Shown: in pieces, positions 15,824 through 23,923 of the stretch
How the letters are laid out: every line of letters starts with the position of its first letter
Position numbering within the stretch: position 1 is the stretch's first letter
Assembly (NCBI RefSeq): GCF_013002705.1
Contig: NZ_JABEND010000001.1
Coordinates: 248,001-312,000, forward strand
Origin: Nakamurella aerolata
GTDB lineage: Bacteria > Actinomycetota > Actinomycetes > Mycobacteriales > Nakamurellaceae
Length of the DNA: 64,000 bases
Direction: 5' to 3'
Notes under the pieces: model-generated
The model's database searches: none
What the model was told of the DNA's origin: nothing
Seen by the model: the letters and a program-made list of their open reading frames with translations, nothing else
Made by a program: the position numbers and the translations under genes

Positions 15824-16638
15824 CGCAGTCCGAGCCAGCACCCGAGACCACTGACTACCGAAGGCTTTTCGACCTGACCGGCCGGCGGGTGCTGGTAGTG
15901 GGCGCCGGCGGAATCGGCGCCCAGGTGTGCGCCGCGCTTGCCCAACACGGTGCGCTGGTCACCGCCGCCGACGTGGACGCCGACACCGCCATGGCAGCCG
16001 CGGAGCGCTGCGCCGACCACGGCGGCACCCGGGGTCAGCACCTGGTGCTGGACGCCACCGATCCCGTTGCGGTACAAGCACTTGCCGACCGCGGAACGCC
16101 GGACGTTGTAGTCGCAACGGTCGGCGCCAATGTCCGGAAACCGTTGCGCCACTACTCCGACGACGAGTTCGAGCGGGTGCTCGCGATCAACCTGCGCAGC
16201 GTGTTCAACCTGATCCGCTCGTACGGCCCCGCGATGGCGTCGGCCGGTCGGGGTTCGTTCATCGCCTTCTCGTCGATCCGCGGCCGCACCGTCGAACCTG
16301 GGCAAGGCGTCTACGCCGCGGCGAAGGCCGGCCTGCAGCAGCTGCTGGCGACCGCCGCGGCCGAACACGGACCGGCCGGGGTGCGGTTCAACGCCGTCGC
16401 TCCCGGCGTCGTCGCCACCCCGTTGACGGCACAGATCCGCGCCAATCCGGCCTGGGACACCGCGTATGCGACCAAATCGGCGCTGGGTCGCTGGGCCCGC
16501 CCCGACGAGATCGCCGGCGCGGTGCTGTATCTGGCCTCGGACGCCGCCAGCTTCGTCACCGGCTCGGTGCTGGCCGTTGACGGCGGTTGGACCGCGGTCG
16601 ACGGACGCTTCGACCCGTTCGGCTCGCCCCGTGCCTGA
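15820..16638 (+). CDS. SDR family oxidoreductase
   Basis: A 272-residue short-chain dehydrogenase/reductase. The Rossmann motif reads VVGAGGIGAQV, a variant of TGxxxGIG without the usual threonine-glycine start. Ser of AFSSIRGR and Tyr-Lys of VYAAAKAGL form the catalytic triad, and NAVAPGVVATPLT and VTGSVLAVDGGWT are standard. It probably interconverts an alcohol and a ketone on the same pathway as the aldehyde dehydrogenase, whose stop it overlaps (ATGA). A longer open frame upstream is shadow. Its stop codon is part of the first unit of a 13-bp tandem repeat. Confidence 0.88.
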   Translation: MTQSEPAPETTDYRRLFDLTGRRVLVVGAGGIGAQVCAALAQHGALVTAADVDADTAMAAAERCADHGGTRGQHLVLDATDPVAVQALADRGTPDVVVATVGANVRKPLRHYSDDEFERVLAINLRSVFNLIRSYGPAMASAGRGSFIAFSSIRGRTVEPGQGVYAAAKAGLQQLLATAAAEHGPAGVRFNAVAPGVVATPLTAQIRANPAWDTAYATKSALGRWARPDEIAGAVLYLASDAASFVTGSVLAVDGGWTAVDGRFDPFGSPRA

Positions 16639-16699
16639 GACCGCCAGCTGAGACCGCCAGTTGAGACCGCCAGTTGACCCCACCAGCTGACCCCGCACC
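16635..16699 (+). repeat. five tandem 13-bp units carrying stop codons
   Basis: Units CTGAGACCGCCAG (16635, 16648), TTGAGACCGCCAG (16661), TTGACCCCACCAG (16674) and CTGACCCCGCACC (16687). Each contains TGA at its second base. Since 13 is not a multiple of three, three neighbouring units close all three forward frames. The first TGA is the stop of the SDR gene. Confidence 0.85.
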
Positions 16700-16801
16700 A
16701 TCAATAGCCTCCGATTGATCGTGTTCTGGCCGGTGGCAACGGTAGGTTTGCTGGCGCGGAACGCGCGAGCCGTCGGACGACGACCAGAAGGAGCAGCAGC
16801 G

Positions 16802-17773
16802 ATGCCAGCAGACCAGCAGCGGAGCCGACCGCGCGGCGGCGCGCGCCGGGTGCTGTTCGGGGTCGTCGCCACGCTGCTCACCCTGAGCCTTGGGTGGCTG
16901 CTACCAACGGCGGCCGGCCTGCCGGCTGGTGCCCCCGCAGCGGCCGCCGTTCCGCTGACCGCACCGCCATCGGCAGCGTCCGCGCCGAGACTGACCGAAG
17001 TGATCGGCAGCGTCAACGTCGACCAGGCCGTCCGCGACGTGCAGGCCAGCGGCGTCGCGCTCGCCGGCGGCAGCACAGCGGACGCCAACGCGTTGCGGCA
17101 GGTGGTCAGTTCCGCCCGCGGCAAGAAGCTTCAGCTGTCGGTGGTCTCGGTCGGGTTCAATCTGACCGGCGCCGACGCCGAGGCGCTCGCGAAGGCCGTC
17201 CAGAGCCGGGTCAACGGCACCGTGCTGGTGCTGTCCACCGACAGCAGCGCCGACTACACCAACGAACTGTCCGAGAGCCAGCGCGCCGATGCCAGGGCCG
17301 CATCGGTGGCCGCCGGCCGGGACGATGTCGCGGCCGCCAGGGCCTACGCCAATGCGGCCACCGCTGAAGGCTTCCCGTGGTTCATCGTGATGATCTGCGT
17401 CGTGGTGGCGGTGATCGTCGGCGCCATCATCTGGGGTCTGGTGCGCCGCAACAAGTCTCACCAGATGGACGAGCAGCAGCGGGCCGATCTCACGGCAGCG
17501 CTGCGGCAACGCCTCGAGCGGTTGGCGCCGCTGGTGCTGTCGGTCGGGTCCAGGGTGGACGTTGCCGGCCGCCCCGACCTGTCCGACCGATTCGCGCGCG
17601 CCTCGGGGGAGTTCAGCCAACTGCAGGAAGAGCTGGCGACGCCGTTGAGCAGCCGCGGCGAGGTGGACAGCACCACCGCAAGGGTGGCCGAGGTCGAGAA
17701 GGTGATGGGCCGGTTGGACGCGGAACTGGACGATCTGCTGCCCGGTATGGAGCCACCCAGCCCGCAGGCGTGA
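16802..17773 (+). CDS. secreted/membrane protein with an N-terminal DUF6676/TPM-like domain
   Basis: A 323-residue protein that I recognise only loosely. An N-terminal signal-like segment (about residues 16-45) is followed by an outer domain (about 60-165: VIGSVNVDQAVRDVQASGVALAGG, LQLSVVSVGFNLTGADAEALA, GTVLVLSTDSSADYTNEL). The domain resembles Rv1476-type proteins and perhaps TPM domains. A strong membrane segment follows (FIVMICVVVAVIVGAIIWGLV, about 198-220), then a cytoplasmic helical tail of about 100 residues. AGAAGGAG at 16787-16794 sets ATG 16802; an in-frame start at 16715 lacks support. Function unknown. Confidence 0.6.
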   Translation: MPADQQRSRPRGGARRVLFGVVATLLTLSLGWLLPTAAGLPAGAPAAAAVPLTAPPSAASAPRLTEVIGSVNVDQAVRDVQASGVALAGGSTADANALRQVVSSARGKKLQLSVVSVGFNLTGADAEALAKAVQSRVNGTVLVLSTDSSADYTNELSESQRADARAASVAAGRDDVAAARAYANAATAEGFPWFIVMICVVVAVIVGAIIWGLVRRNKSHQMDEQQRADLTAALRQRLERLAPLVLSVGSRVDVAGRPDLSDRFARASGEFSQLQEELATPLSSRGEVDSTTARVAEVEKVMGRLDAELDDLLPGMEPPSPQA

Positions 17774-17874
17774 GCCGGCCGACGCGCCCTGCGCCGTCGG
17801 CGCTGACGCGCCAGGCCCCGTCGCGCTGGTGCGCCGGGCGCCCGGATGCCGTGGGGCGGCCCAGCCCGCAAGCA

Positions 17875-18564
17875 ATGGAACACAATGGAGTGGTGACGGC
17901 CGCGCGGTGGTACCGACTGGGGTTGGCGGCGTTGCTGCTGACCCTGCTCATGGCTGTGCTGATGCAGGCGCTCAAGGGCGATTGGATGCCACCGGAGATC
18001 TCGTTCTCGCAGTACGGCGTCGGGCCGTCGTGGTGGGCCTTCAGCCTGTTCTCACTGGGTGTGGCGGCCACCCCGTTGTGCTTCGACCGGGCGATGCCGA
18101 CCCACCGGGCCATCACCTGGATGCTGCTGATCGGCGCCGCTGGCTGCCTGTTGATGGCGATCGTGCACACCGACGCCGGTGGCCTGCAGCAGTCCACCAG
18201 GGCCAAGGTGCACATGGTCGGGTCGGTTGTTGGTCTTGTCATGGTGCCGCTCGGCGCGTTCGGTGCTTCGGTGCTGTCCGGTCGGATCCACCGGTGGGTG
18301 CCGATCTGCCTGACGTTGATCTCGGCTGCCTGTCTGGTGCTGCTGCTGGTGTCCGCGGCCGGTGTCGACACCCTCGGCGTCGGCACCCAACGGTCGTGGG
18401 CGCTGTGGCAGACCGGTGCGGTGCTGGCCGACGTGGCCGGCATGCTGCTGCTCGCGGTGCTGGCCCGCCCGCGTCGGCAGCCACCGCCGGGCGGCGGCGA
18501 TCCGCGCCACCCGGCGCGGACGAGCGGTCGGCCCGGTGTGACAGCAGGGCCAACAACGTCATAG
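17875..18564 (+). CDS. DUF998 family membrane protein
   Basis: A 229-residue integral membrane protein with six predicted membrane segments, starting with LGLAALLLTLLMAVLMQAL. The DUF998 pattern is visible: ISFSQYGVGPSWWAFSLFSL after the first segment, a conserved D in DAGGLQQSTRAKVHMVGS, and a glycine-rich fourth helix. The function of the family is unknown. It ends in a polar Arg/Pro/Gly tail of about 35 residues. ATG 17875 has no clear ribosome site; GTG 17890 is an alternative. The 210 bases after it contain only a stem-loop (18619-18641). Confidence 0.75.
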   Translation: MEHNGVVTAARWYRLGLAALLLTLLMAVLMQALKGDWMPPEISFSQYGVGPSWWAFSLFSLGVAATPLCFDRAMPTHRAITWMLLIGAAGCLLMAIVHTDAGGLQQSTRAKVHMVGSVVGLVMVPLGAFGASVLSGRIHRWVPICLTLISAACLVLLLVSAAGVDTLGVGTQRSWALWQTGAVLADVAGMLLLAVLARPRRQPPPGGGDPRHPARTSGRPGVTAGPTTS

Positions 18565-18618
18565 CGTGTTACCAGCACCGTCATCGGTATCGGCCCTGCT
18601 GGTGAATCAGCCGGAGCG

Positions 18619-18641
18619 CGCGACGCAGCGGGAGCGTCGCG
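18619..18641 (+). other. 8-bp stem-loop between the DUF998 gene and ndh
   Basis: Arms CGCGACGC and GCGTCGCG enclose AGCGGGA. No T-run follows. It may slow or end transcription from the DUF998 gene or act in the ndh leader; the sequence does not decide. Confidence 0.4.
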
Positions 18642-18774
18642 ACCCGGTCCGGACGGTCAGCAACACGCCCAACCGGCCCCATTGCCGTGGCAGGTGACCA
18701 CCCGGCTCCCAGAGCCGTGGTGCTCCGAGATCAAGACATGTCCAAGGCGGACAGTTCAGGGATAGAAGGAACAG

Positions 18775-20154
18775 ATGAGCGAGAACCCAGCCACCTCCAT
18801 CCGGCCGAGCGGCGCCCGCAAACGCCCGCACGTCGTGATTGTCGGCGGTGGCTTTGCCGGATTGTCCGCGGTGAAGGCCCTGGCCAAGGCCGACGTCGAC
18901 ATCACCCTGGTCGACCGGCACACCTACAACACCTTCCAGCCGCTGCTGTACCAGGTGGCGACGGCCGGCCTGAACCCTGGCGACGTCACCTACTTTCTGC
19001 GGGCCACCCGGATGAAGCAGCGCAACGTCAGCTTCCGCCAGGGCGAGGTGACCAAGGTCGACCCGCAGGCCAAGATCGTGTCCTTCGAGGACGGCGGCGC
19101 GCTCGACTACGACTTCTTGATCCTGGCCTCCGGCGCCACCACCAACTACTTCAGCACCCCCGGCGCCGAAGAATATTCGATGGCTATCTACACGAGGGCG
19201 CAGGCGGTGAAGCTGCGGGACGACATCTTCACCCAGCTGGAACACGCCGCCGCCGCGAAGTCGGGCGAAGACCTCACCATCGTGGTGGTCGGCGCCGGCC
19301 CGACCGGTGTCGAGATGGCCGGTGCGCTGGCCGAACTCCGCAACGACGCCATGTCGACGGTGTACCCCGAGCTCGACCCGCGGCGCACCCACATCGTGAT
19401 GCTGGAGATGGCCGACAAGGTGCTGGCCCCCTTCGACAAGAAGCTGCAGGACTACGCCTACAAGGCGATGCGCGAGCGCGGCGTCGAGGTGCGGTTGGGC
19501 ACCGCGGTGAAGGCGGTGACCCCGGACGGGGTCGAGCTCGGCAACGGCGAGTTCCTCAAGGCCGGTGTCGTGGTCTGGGCCACCGGCGTGACGGTGCCGA
19601 AGATCGTCGGCGGCTGGGGCTTCCCGCAGGGCCGGGGCGGCCGCATCGAAACCGGAGAAGACCTGCGCGTCAAGGGATTCGACAACGTCTTCGCCACCGG
19701 CGACGTGTCGATCACACCCGACCCGCTGCCGCAACTGAGCCAACCGGCGTTGCAGGAGGGGCACCACGCCGGCAAGCAGATCGAGCGCTTGCTGCAGGGC
19801 TACGACACCCAGCCGTTCAAGTACTGGGACAAGGGCACCATGGCCACCATCGGCCGCCGGGCCGCCGTCGCCGACATCAAGGTCCCGTTCCTGAAGAAGG
19901 ATGTGCGGCTCACCGGCTCGCTGGCCTGGCTGATCTGGATGTTCATCCACATCTACTACCTGCTGGCCAACCGCAACCGGCTGGCCACCTTCGTCAACCT
20001 GGCAACCAAGTACCTGTCGCCGTCCCGCCGCACCAACCCCATCGTCGGCGACATCCCGGTGTTCGAGCAGCGGCAGCACCCGGATCTGCCCGCGGGCGAC
20101 GCCGCTGCGACGGCCGACTCCGCCAAGGCCGGCGAGCCGGTCAAGACCGCTTGA
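18775..20154 (+). CDS. ndh: type II NADH dehydrogenase (NDH-2)
   Basis: A 459-residue membrane-associated flavoprotein that passes electrons from NADH to quinone without pumping protons. The FAD site is VVIVGGGFAGLSAVKAL at the N-terminus and the NADH site is VVVGAGPTGVEMAGALAEL. NDH-2 features include TYNTFQPLLYQVATAGLNPGD, GVVVWATGV, VFATGDVS and PALQEGHHAGKQI. The C-terminal part (LAWLIWMFIHIYYLLANRNR) should dip into the membrane. A hydrophilic tail of about 30 residues follows. AGAAGGA lies before ATG 18775. The gene stands alone and ends before a strong terminator. Confidence 0.93.
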   Translation: MSENPATSIRPSGARKRPHVVIVGGGFAGLSAVKALAKADVDITLVDRHTYNTFQPLLYQVATAGLNPGDVTYFLRATRMKQRNVSFRQGEVTKVDPQAKIVSFEDGGALDYDFLILASGATTNYFSTPGAEEYSMAIYTRAQAVKLRDDIFTQLEHAAAAKSGEDLTIVVVGAGPTGVEMAGALAELRNDAMSTVYPELDPRRTHIVMLEMADKVLAPFDKKLQDYAYKAMRERGVEVRLGTAVKAVTPDGVELGNGEFLKAGVVVWATGVTVPKIVGGWGFPQGRGGRIETGEDLRVKGFDNVFATGDVSITPDPLPQLSQPALQEGHHAGKQIERLLQGYDTQPFKYWDKGTMATIGRRAAVADIKVPFLKKDVRLTGSLAWLIWMFIHIYYLLANRNRLATFVNLATKYLSPSRRTNPIVGDIPVFEQRQHPDLPAGDAAATADSAKAGEPVKTA

Positions 20155-20222
20155 TCCGTACTGCCCCATCTGTACGGCCCCGCCGGCCGCCGCTGAGGCA
20201 GCTCGACAAACACGCTGATAAC

Positions 20223-20261
20223 GGACGAAAGGCCGCCCCATCGCCGGGCGGCCTTTCGTCC
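20223..20261 (+). terminator. strong 16-bp stem terminator after ndh
   Basis: GGACGAAAGGCCGCCC and GGGCGGCCTTTCGTCC form a perfect 16-bp stem around a 7-base loop. There is no long T-run, as often in actinobacteria. It separates ndh from the MarR gene, whose -10 lies 12 bases beyond the stem. Confidence 0.85.
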
Positions 20262-20272
20262 TGCCTGATCAG

Positions 20273-20284
20273 TACGCTGGAGGG
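20273..20284 (+). promoter_or_regulatory. -10 element of a leaderless promoter for the MarR gene
   Basis: TACGCT (20273-20278) ends six bases before GTG 20285, placing the predicted transcription start on the start codon. No -35 match is evident. Confidence 0.5.
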
Positions 20285-20917
20285 GTGACCGCAACGATTC
20301 CGTCCACCACCGCCGAGCTGGCCGAGGACGCCCCGGCGCGTCGACCACGGGTTGACCGGCCCGGCGCCGCCGGGTCGGCAGCCCCCTCGCGCGAGGCCGA
20401 CGGCCAAGAAGAAGCGGTGCCGTGGCTGTCCGACACCGAGCAGCGGGCATGGCGGGTGGTGCACCGGATGCGCGGCCCGATGCTGGCCAAGATCGGCCGC
20501 GCGCTGACCCGTGACTCCGGGCTGTCGCTGCCCGACTACGAGGTGCTGGTGGCGCTGTCGGAGTCGGACGAAGGCGTTGTGCACGTGCAAGACCTGCTGC
20601 GCAGCACCGACTGGGAGGCCAGCCGGATGTCGCACCACCTGTCTCGGATGCAGACCCGCGGCCTGGTGCTGCGCCGGCCCTGCCCGTCCGACGGGCGCAG
20701 CTCCGAGGTGGTGCTGACCAGGGCGGGCCGAACGGCGATCGAGCAGGCGGCGCCCCGTCATGTCAGGGCTGTGCGCGCGGAGTTCATCGATCTGCTCAGC
20801 GACGAACAGCTGCGGGTGTTGGGAGAGATCGACCAGGTGATCGTCGAGCATCTTGGCGACGCGGCTCAGCTGAGCGGCGACTGTGGCACCGCCGAGCCGG
20901 GGCCGGACGCGCGATGA
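20285..20917 (+). CDS. MarR family transcriptional regulator
   Basis: A 210-residue regulator with an unusual, Pro/Arg-rich N-terminal extension of about 45 residues. The winged-helix domain follows: SGLSLPDYEVLVALSE, VVHVQDLLRSTDWEASRMSHHLSRMQTRGLV as the helix-turn-helix, and RPCPSDGRSSEVVLTRAGRTA as the wing. Such dimers usually repress a nearby gene until a phenolic or oxidant ligand binds. It overlaps the next gene (ATGA), a membrane protein of unknown role that is a plausible partner or target. The mRNA is probably leaderless. Confidence 0.9.
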   Translation: MTATIPSTTAELAEDAPARRPRVDRPGAAGSAAPSREADGQEEAVPWLSDTEQRAWRVVHRMRGPMLAKIGRALTRDSGLSLPDYEVLVALSESDEGVVHVQDLLRSTDWEASRMSHHLSRMQTRGLVLRRPCPSDGRSSEVVLTRAGRTAIEQAAPRHVRAVRAEFIDLLSDEQLRVLGEIDQVIVEHLGDAAQLSGDCGTAEPGPDAR

Positions 20918-21582
20918 CGCTGCCAGGCGACGGCGACACCGCCGGCGGCGCCCAGCCACGGCGCAAGGTCGACCCGTTCGAGAGCGAGCCGCCGGTGATC
21001 GAGGGCGAGATCGTCGACGACGAGCCGCGGCGGCGCGGCCCGTCTGGCAGCACTGGCCGGTTCGCGCCGGGCTACGGCGACAGTCCGTTCCAGGGCGCCG
21101 GCGGCGCCGGAACACCCATCGGCGGGTTCACCATCTTTGGACTCAGCGGATCGGGCGGTGGCGGCCGGATCGGCATGGCCGACGCCATGCGGATGCTCGG
21201 TGACACCGCCCCACAGGTCAGGGGCATGCTGGCGCTGCCGCTGCGGATCCTGTCCATCGCAGTGGCGGTGCCGGCGGTCGGCGCGTTGCTGCTGAGCATC
21301 GGCCTTGACGGTGTGCCGCGCTGGTTGGCCTGGGTGCTGGCGGCCGGTGGGGCGGCGGCGGTGGTGCTGCTCGAGGTACGGCGCAAGCGGATGCTGGCCG
21401 GGTCAGCGCCGGCGGCCGGCGACGACGCCACTGCTCCGGCGCGGACCAGTACGACGGCCGCGCGCGGCCGGGCCGGCAAGGTGGGCCTGCCGCTGCTGAT
21501 CGGCGGGTCGCTGTTGTGGATGATGCTCACCGGTGGCTTCGATCTGCTGGCGATTCTGTTGATGCTGTTCGGCGCCTGGTGA
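20914..21582 (+). CDS. hypothetical membrane protein co-transcribed with MarR
   Basis: A 222-residue protein I do not recognise. Residues 1-60 are polar with VIEGEIVDDE. A glycine-rich part (about 60-95) follows, then two close hydrophobic segments (LPLRILSIAVAVPAVGALLLSIG and WLAWVLAAGGAAAVVLLEV). After a linker come one or two C-terminal segments (GLPLLIGGSLLWMMLTGGF, DLLAILLMLFGAW). It probably sits in the cytoplasmic membrane with both ends inside. It overlaps the MarR stop by four bases, so the two are made together. Confidence 0.6.
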   Translation: MTLPGDGDTAGGAQPRRKVDPFESEPPVIEGEIVDDEPRRRGPSGSTGRFAPGYGDSPFQGAGGAGTPIGGFTIFGLSGSGGGGRIGMADAMRMLGDTAPQVRGMLALPLRILSIAVAVPAVGALLLSIGLDGVPRWLAWVLAAGGAAAVVLLEVRRKRMLAGSAPAAGDDATAPARTSTTAARGRAGKVGLPLLIGGSLLWMMLTGGFDLLAILLMLFGAW

Positions 21583-21678
21583 CCGCCGGTGCGCGCTGGA
21601 ATCAGCTCGGCGCGTGACATGCTGGTGAGCAGCGGGCCGCGGATCAGCCGCAGCGCAGAGTGTGGGTAAGGAGTTTCG

Positions 21679-22200
21679 GTGAGCGAGCCGTACGACCAGA
21701 GCGACAACGATCCCGGCAACGAGGGCGTCGGTGAGCAGCTGACCGAGCAGGACATGCTGCTGGACCGTGGCGTTGACGATCTGCTTGACGAGGGCTACTC
21801 ACCACCCGACCGGGAACCGGCGGTGGACATTCCCACCGAGGCCGAGGAGCGCGAGGGCGAGTCGCTGGACGAGCGGCTGGCCGAGGAGGTGCCCGACGTC
21901 GGCTACGTCGACCCGCTGGACGATCCGGCGGCGACCGGTGCCGCCGAACTCGGCGGCGACGAGGAGTCCGAGGACGACTTCGAGGTGGGGGAGAGCCGCT
22001 CCGGCAGGCTCACCGACAGCGAGTCCGACGGCATCAGCGACACCGAAAAAGACTTGGTGGCAGAGGATGTCGGCATCGACGGTGCCGCGGCCAGTGCCGA
22101 AGAGGCCGCCGTGCACACCATCGACGAGCCGGCATCGGACTCCCGCGGCAGCGCCACCGATCCCTACCCGGACGGTGCGCTACCGGACCAGCAAGGCTGA
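21679..22200 (+). CDS. DUF5709 domain-containing acidic protein
   Basis: A 173-residue, very acidic, probably largely unfolded protein. The N-terminal DUF5709 signature is visible: MLLDRGVDDLLDEGYSPPDREP, followed by ESLDERLAEE and DVGYVDPLD, then SRSGRLTD in the middle. These proteins are widespread in actinobacteria and of unknown function. AAGGAG stands before GTG 21679. It is convergent with the YjbR gene; the 80 bases between them show only short GCCGGC inversions. Confidence 0.75.
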   Translation: MSEPYDQSDNDPGNEGVGEQLTEQDMLLDRGVDDLLDEGYSPPDREPAVDIPTEAEEREGESLDERLAEEVPDVGYVDPLDDPAATGAAELGGDEESEDDFEVGESRSGRLTDSESDGISDTEKDLVAEDVGIDGAAASAEEAAVHTIDEPASDSRGSATDPYPDGALPDQQG

Positions 22201-22280
22201 GCGCACCCGGCCGGCCGAGCCGGCGACGTCGATCGGCTCAGCCCGACAACACTCCGGCAACAGTCCGGCACTGGGCGCAC

Positions 22281-22655
22281 TCAGGCCAGTGGCGGCCGCC
22301 GCGAGCGCGGAATCTTGTTGACCACCAAGCGATACGACTCGTCGACCGCCTCGTAGATCTCGGCGTCCGGAACGGCCCCGCCGATGATGAGGGTGTTCCA
22401 ACCGGACCGCCCGATGTACGCCATCACCGCGGCATCGTCGGGATAGCGCAGCAGCCACTCGTCGGCCTCGTCGCGGTTCCCGCCGGCCTTGACGCCGACC
22501 GAGGCGTCCCCGAGAAAGGCGAAGATCGGTCCGCTGCGCGGTCCGCCGGGGTTCTTGCCGTCGTCGATCTTGGCGACGTAGTCGCCCTCCCACGGCTGGT
22601 CACGGAACGCGCCGGGCTTGCCGAGGCAGTAGTCGAGCAGCTGTGCCGGGGTCAC
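22281..22655 (-). CDS. MmcQ/YjbR family protein
   Basis: A 124-residue protein of the MmcQ/YjbR family, small proteins with a double-wing-like fold. Typical elements are an N-terminal LLDYCLGKPGAFRDQPWEGDYVAK, SVGVKAG, and the C-terminal GWNTLIIGGAVPDAEIYEAVDESYRLVVNKIPRS. Members are proposed to bind DNA but no defined role is established. GTG 22655 overlaps the stop of the upstream LOG-like gene (GTGA), so both come from one mRNA. Confidence 0.85.
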   Translation of the reverse strand: MTPAQLLDYCLGKPGAFRDQPWEGDYVAKIDDGKNPGGPRSGPIFAFLGDASVGVKAGGNRDEADEWLLRYPDDAAVMAYIGRSGWNTLIIGGAVPDAEIYEAVDESYRLVVNKIPRSRRPPLA

Positions 22656-23893
22656 CGCTCGGCGTCCTTACCCGAATCGTTCGCGGTGCCGGTCTCCGTT
22701 GTCGGTGTCGCTGCCGGCGACCCTGCGGACGTGGCGCCGGAGCTCGAGAGATGTTGCAGCGCTTGGTCTGTGCCGTCGCAGATCGCTACCCGGCTGCTCA
22801 TCTCACCGGCGGACGTGGCGGCCAGCGCACTCAGCAGCTGCCAGGCCGGGAGCTGATCGCGCCAGTAGTTGCCGTCCAGCAGCACGATCGGTGGCGCGGA
22901 CGTGGCGTAGAAGCTGCGGGTGGCGGCCTGGAAGATCTCCTGCACGGTGCCGGCGGCACCGGGTAGCACCAGGACGCCGGCGCTGGCCCTTGCCAGCAGG
23001 ATGTCTTCGCGGATGGCGTTGGCGAAGTACTTGGCGATGCGGTCGGCGAACAGGTTGGGCGGCTCGTGCCCGTAGAACCAGGTGGGCACGCCGATCCCGG
23101 CGACGGTTGCCTGGCCGCCGGCATCCGGCTTGTCCGGCAACGCGTCCCGCACCTGCCGGGCGACCGTTGCCCACCTCGAGATGTCGGTGAAGTCCGGGAC
23201 CGTTGCCAGCCGGTCGAGGGCGGTGCGCAGCGCCGTGTCGGTGTCGGCCGGAGCCGTCCGGCCGGCGACGAACGCACCGAGGTTCACCGCCTCCATCGCG
23301 CCGGGACCACCGCCGGTGGCGACCAGATATCCGGCCTGCGCCAGGGTTTTGCCGAGTTCGGCGGCCTCGGCGTAGCCGTCGGTGCCGCGCGCCAGCCCGT
23401 GCCCGCCCATCACCGCGACCACCTGGCGCGGGTCGGTGCGCAGCAGCTCGTCGAAAGCATCCGAGATGGATGCATCGTGGATGGCGGCGAACACCGCCGC
23501 GGCGACGTCAAGGTCGGCCCGGCTGTCCGCCACCGAGGTGTGGGCGAGATACCAGTCGTAGCAACGCTTGTCGAAGGTGGCCTGATAGCCGTCACCGAGG
23601 CCGGCGTAGAGCTCGTCGGCCAGGTAGAGGCCGGCGCGGTAGGGCTCGAACGGAATCGCCGGGTTCTCCGGGAGCACAACGGCGCCACCCTCGGCGAGGC
23701 CGTCGAGCACCTCGGGCGGGTAGCGGCCGCCAAGCACCACCAGCCCCGGGGTGACGGTGCGGCGCAACCGTTCCGCCACCTCGGGGTCTCCGGTGAGGTC
23801 GAGGTCTTGCAGGCTGATGCCGGACCAGTCGACCGGTGGGCGGGCCAACAGGTCGGTCAGGGCGGGCACGCTGTCGATCTCCACCCGGTTCAT
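22652..23893 (-). CDS. LOG/Rossmann-fold nucleotide-binding protein
   Basis: A 413-residue protein with a LOG-type nucleotide-binding domain in its middle: VVAVMGGHGLARG, YLVATGGGPGAMEAVNLGAF, GIGVPTWFYGHEPPNLFA and VLVLPGAAGTVQEIFQAATRSFY. The last is the PGGxGTxxE motif with Ala for the second Gly. LOG enzymes remove ribose 5'-phosphate from cytokinin-like nucleotides, but this long form (about 150 extra N-terminal residues) is of unknown activity. The C-terminal 45 residues are Ser/Thr/Ala-rich and likely disordered. It leads a two-gene unit with the YjbR-like gene. Confidence 0.8.
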   Translation of the reverse strand: MNRVEIDSVPALTDLLARPPVDWSGISLQDLDLTGDPEVAERLRRTVTPGLVVLGGRYPPEVLDGLAEGGAVVLPENPAIPFEPYRAGLYLADELYAGLGDGYQATFDKRCYDWYLAHTSVADSRADLDVAAAVFAAIHDASISDAFDELLRTDPRQVVAVMGGHGLARGTDGYAEAAELGKTLAQAGYLVATGGGPGAMEAVNLGAFVAGRTAPADTDTALRTALDRLATVPDFTDISRWATVARQVRDALPDKPDAGGQATVAGIGVPTWFYGHEPPNLFADRIAKYFANAIREDILLARASAGVLVLPGAAGTVQEIFQAATRSFYATSAPPIVLLDGNYWRDQLPAWQLLSALAATSAGEMSSRVAICDGTDQALQHLSSSGATSAGSPAATPTTETGTANDSGKDAER

Positions 23894-23923
23894 TGTGCTC
23901 GCCGCGGTGGTCGCCCGCTGCTG

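Noticed and set aside
16715-16801. Upstream start for the membrane protein at 16802
   Set aside because: It would add 29 residues before a clear ribosome site (AGAAGGAG at 16787-16794) and a good signal-like N-terminus at ATG 16802.
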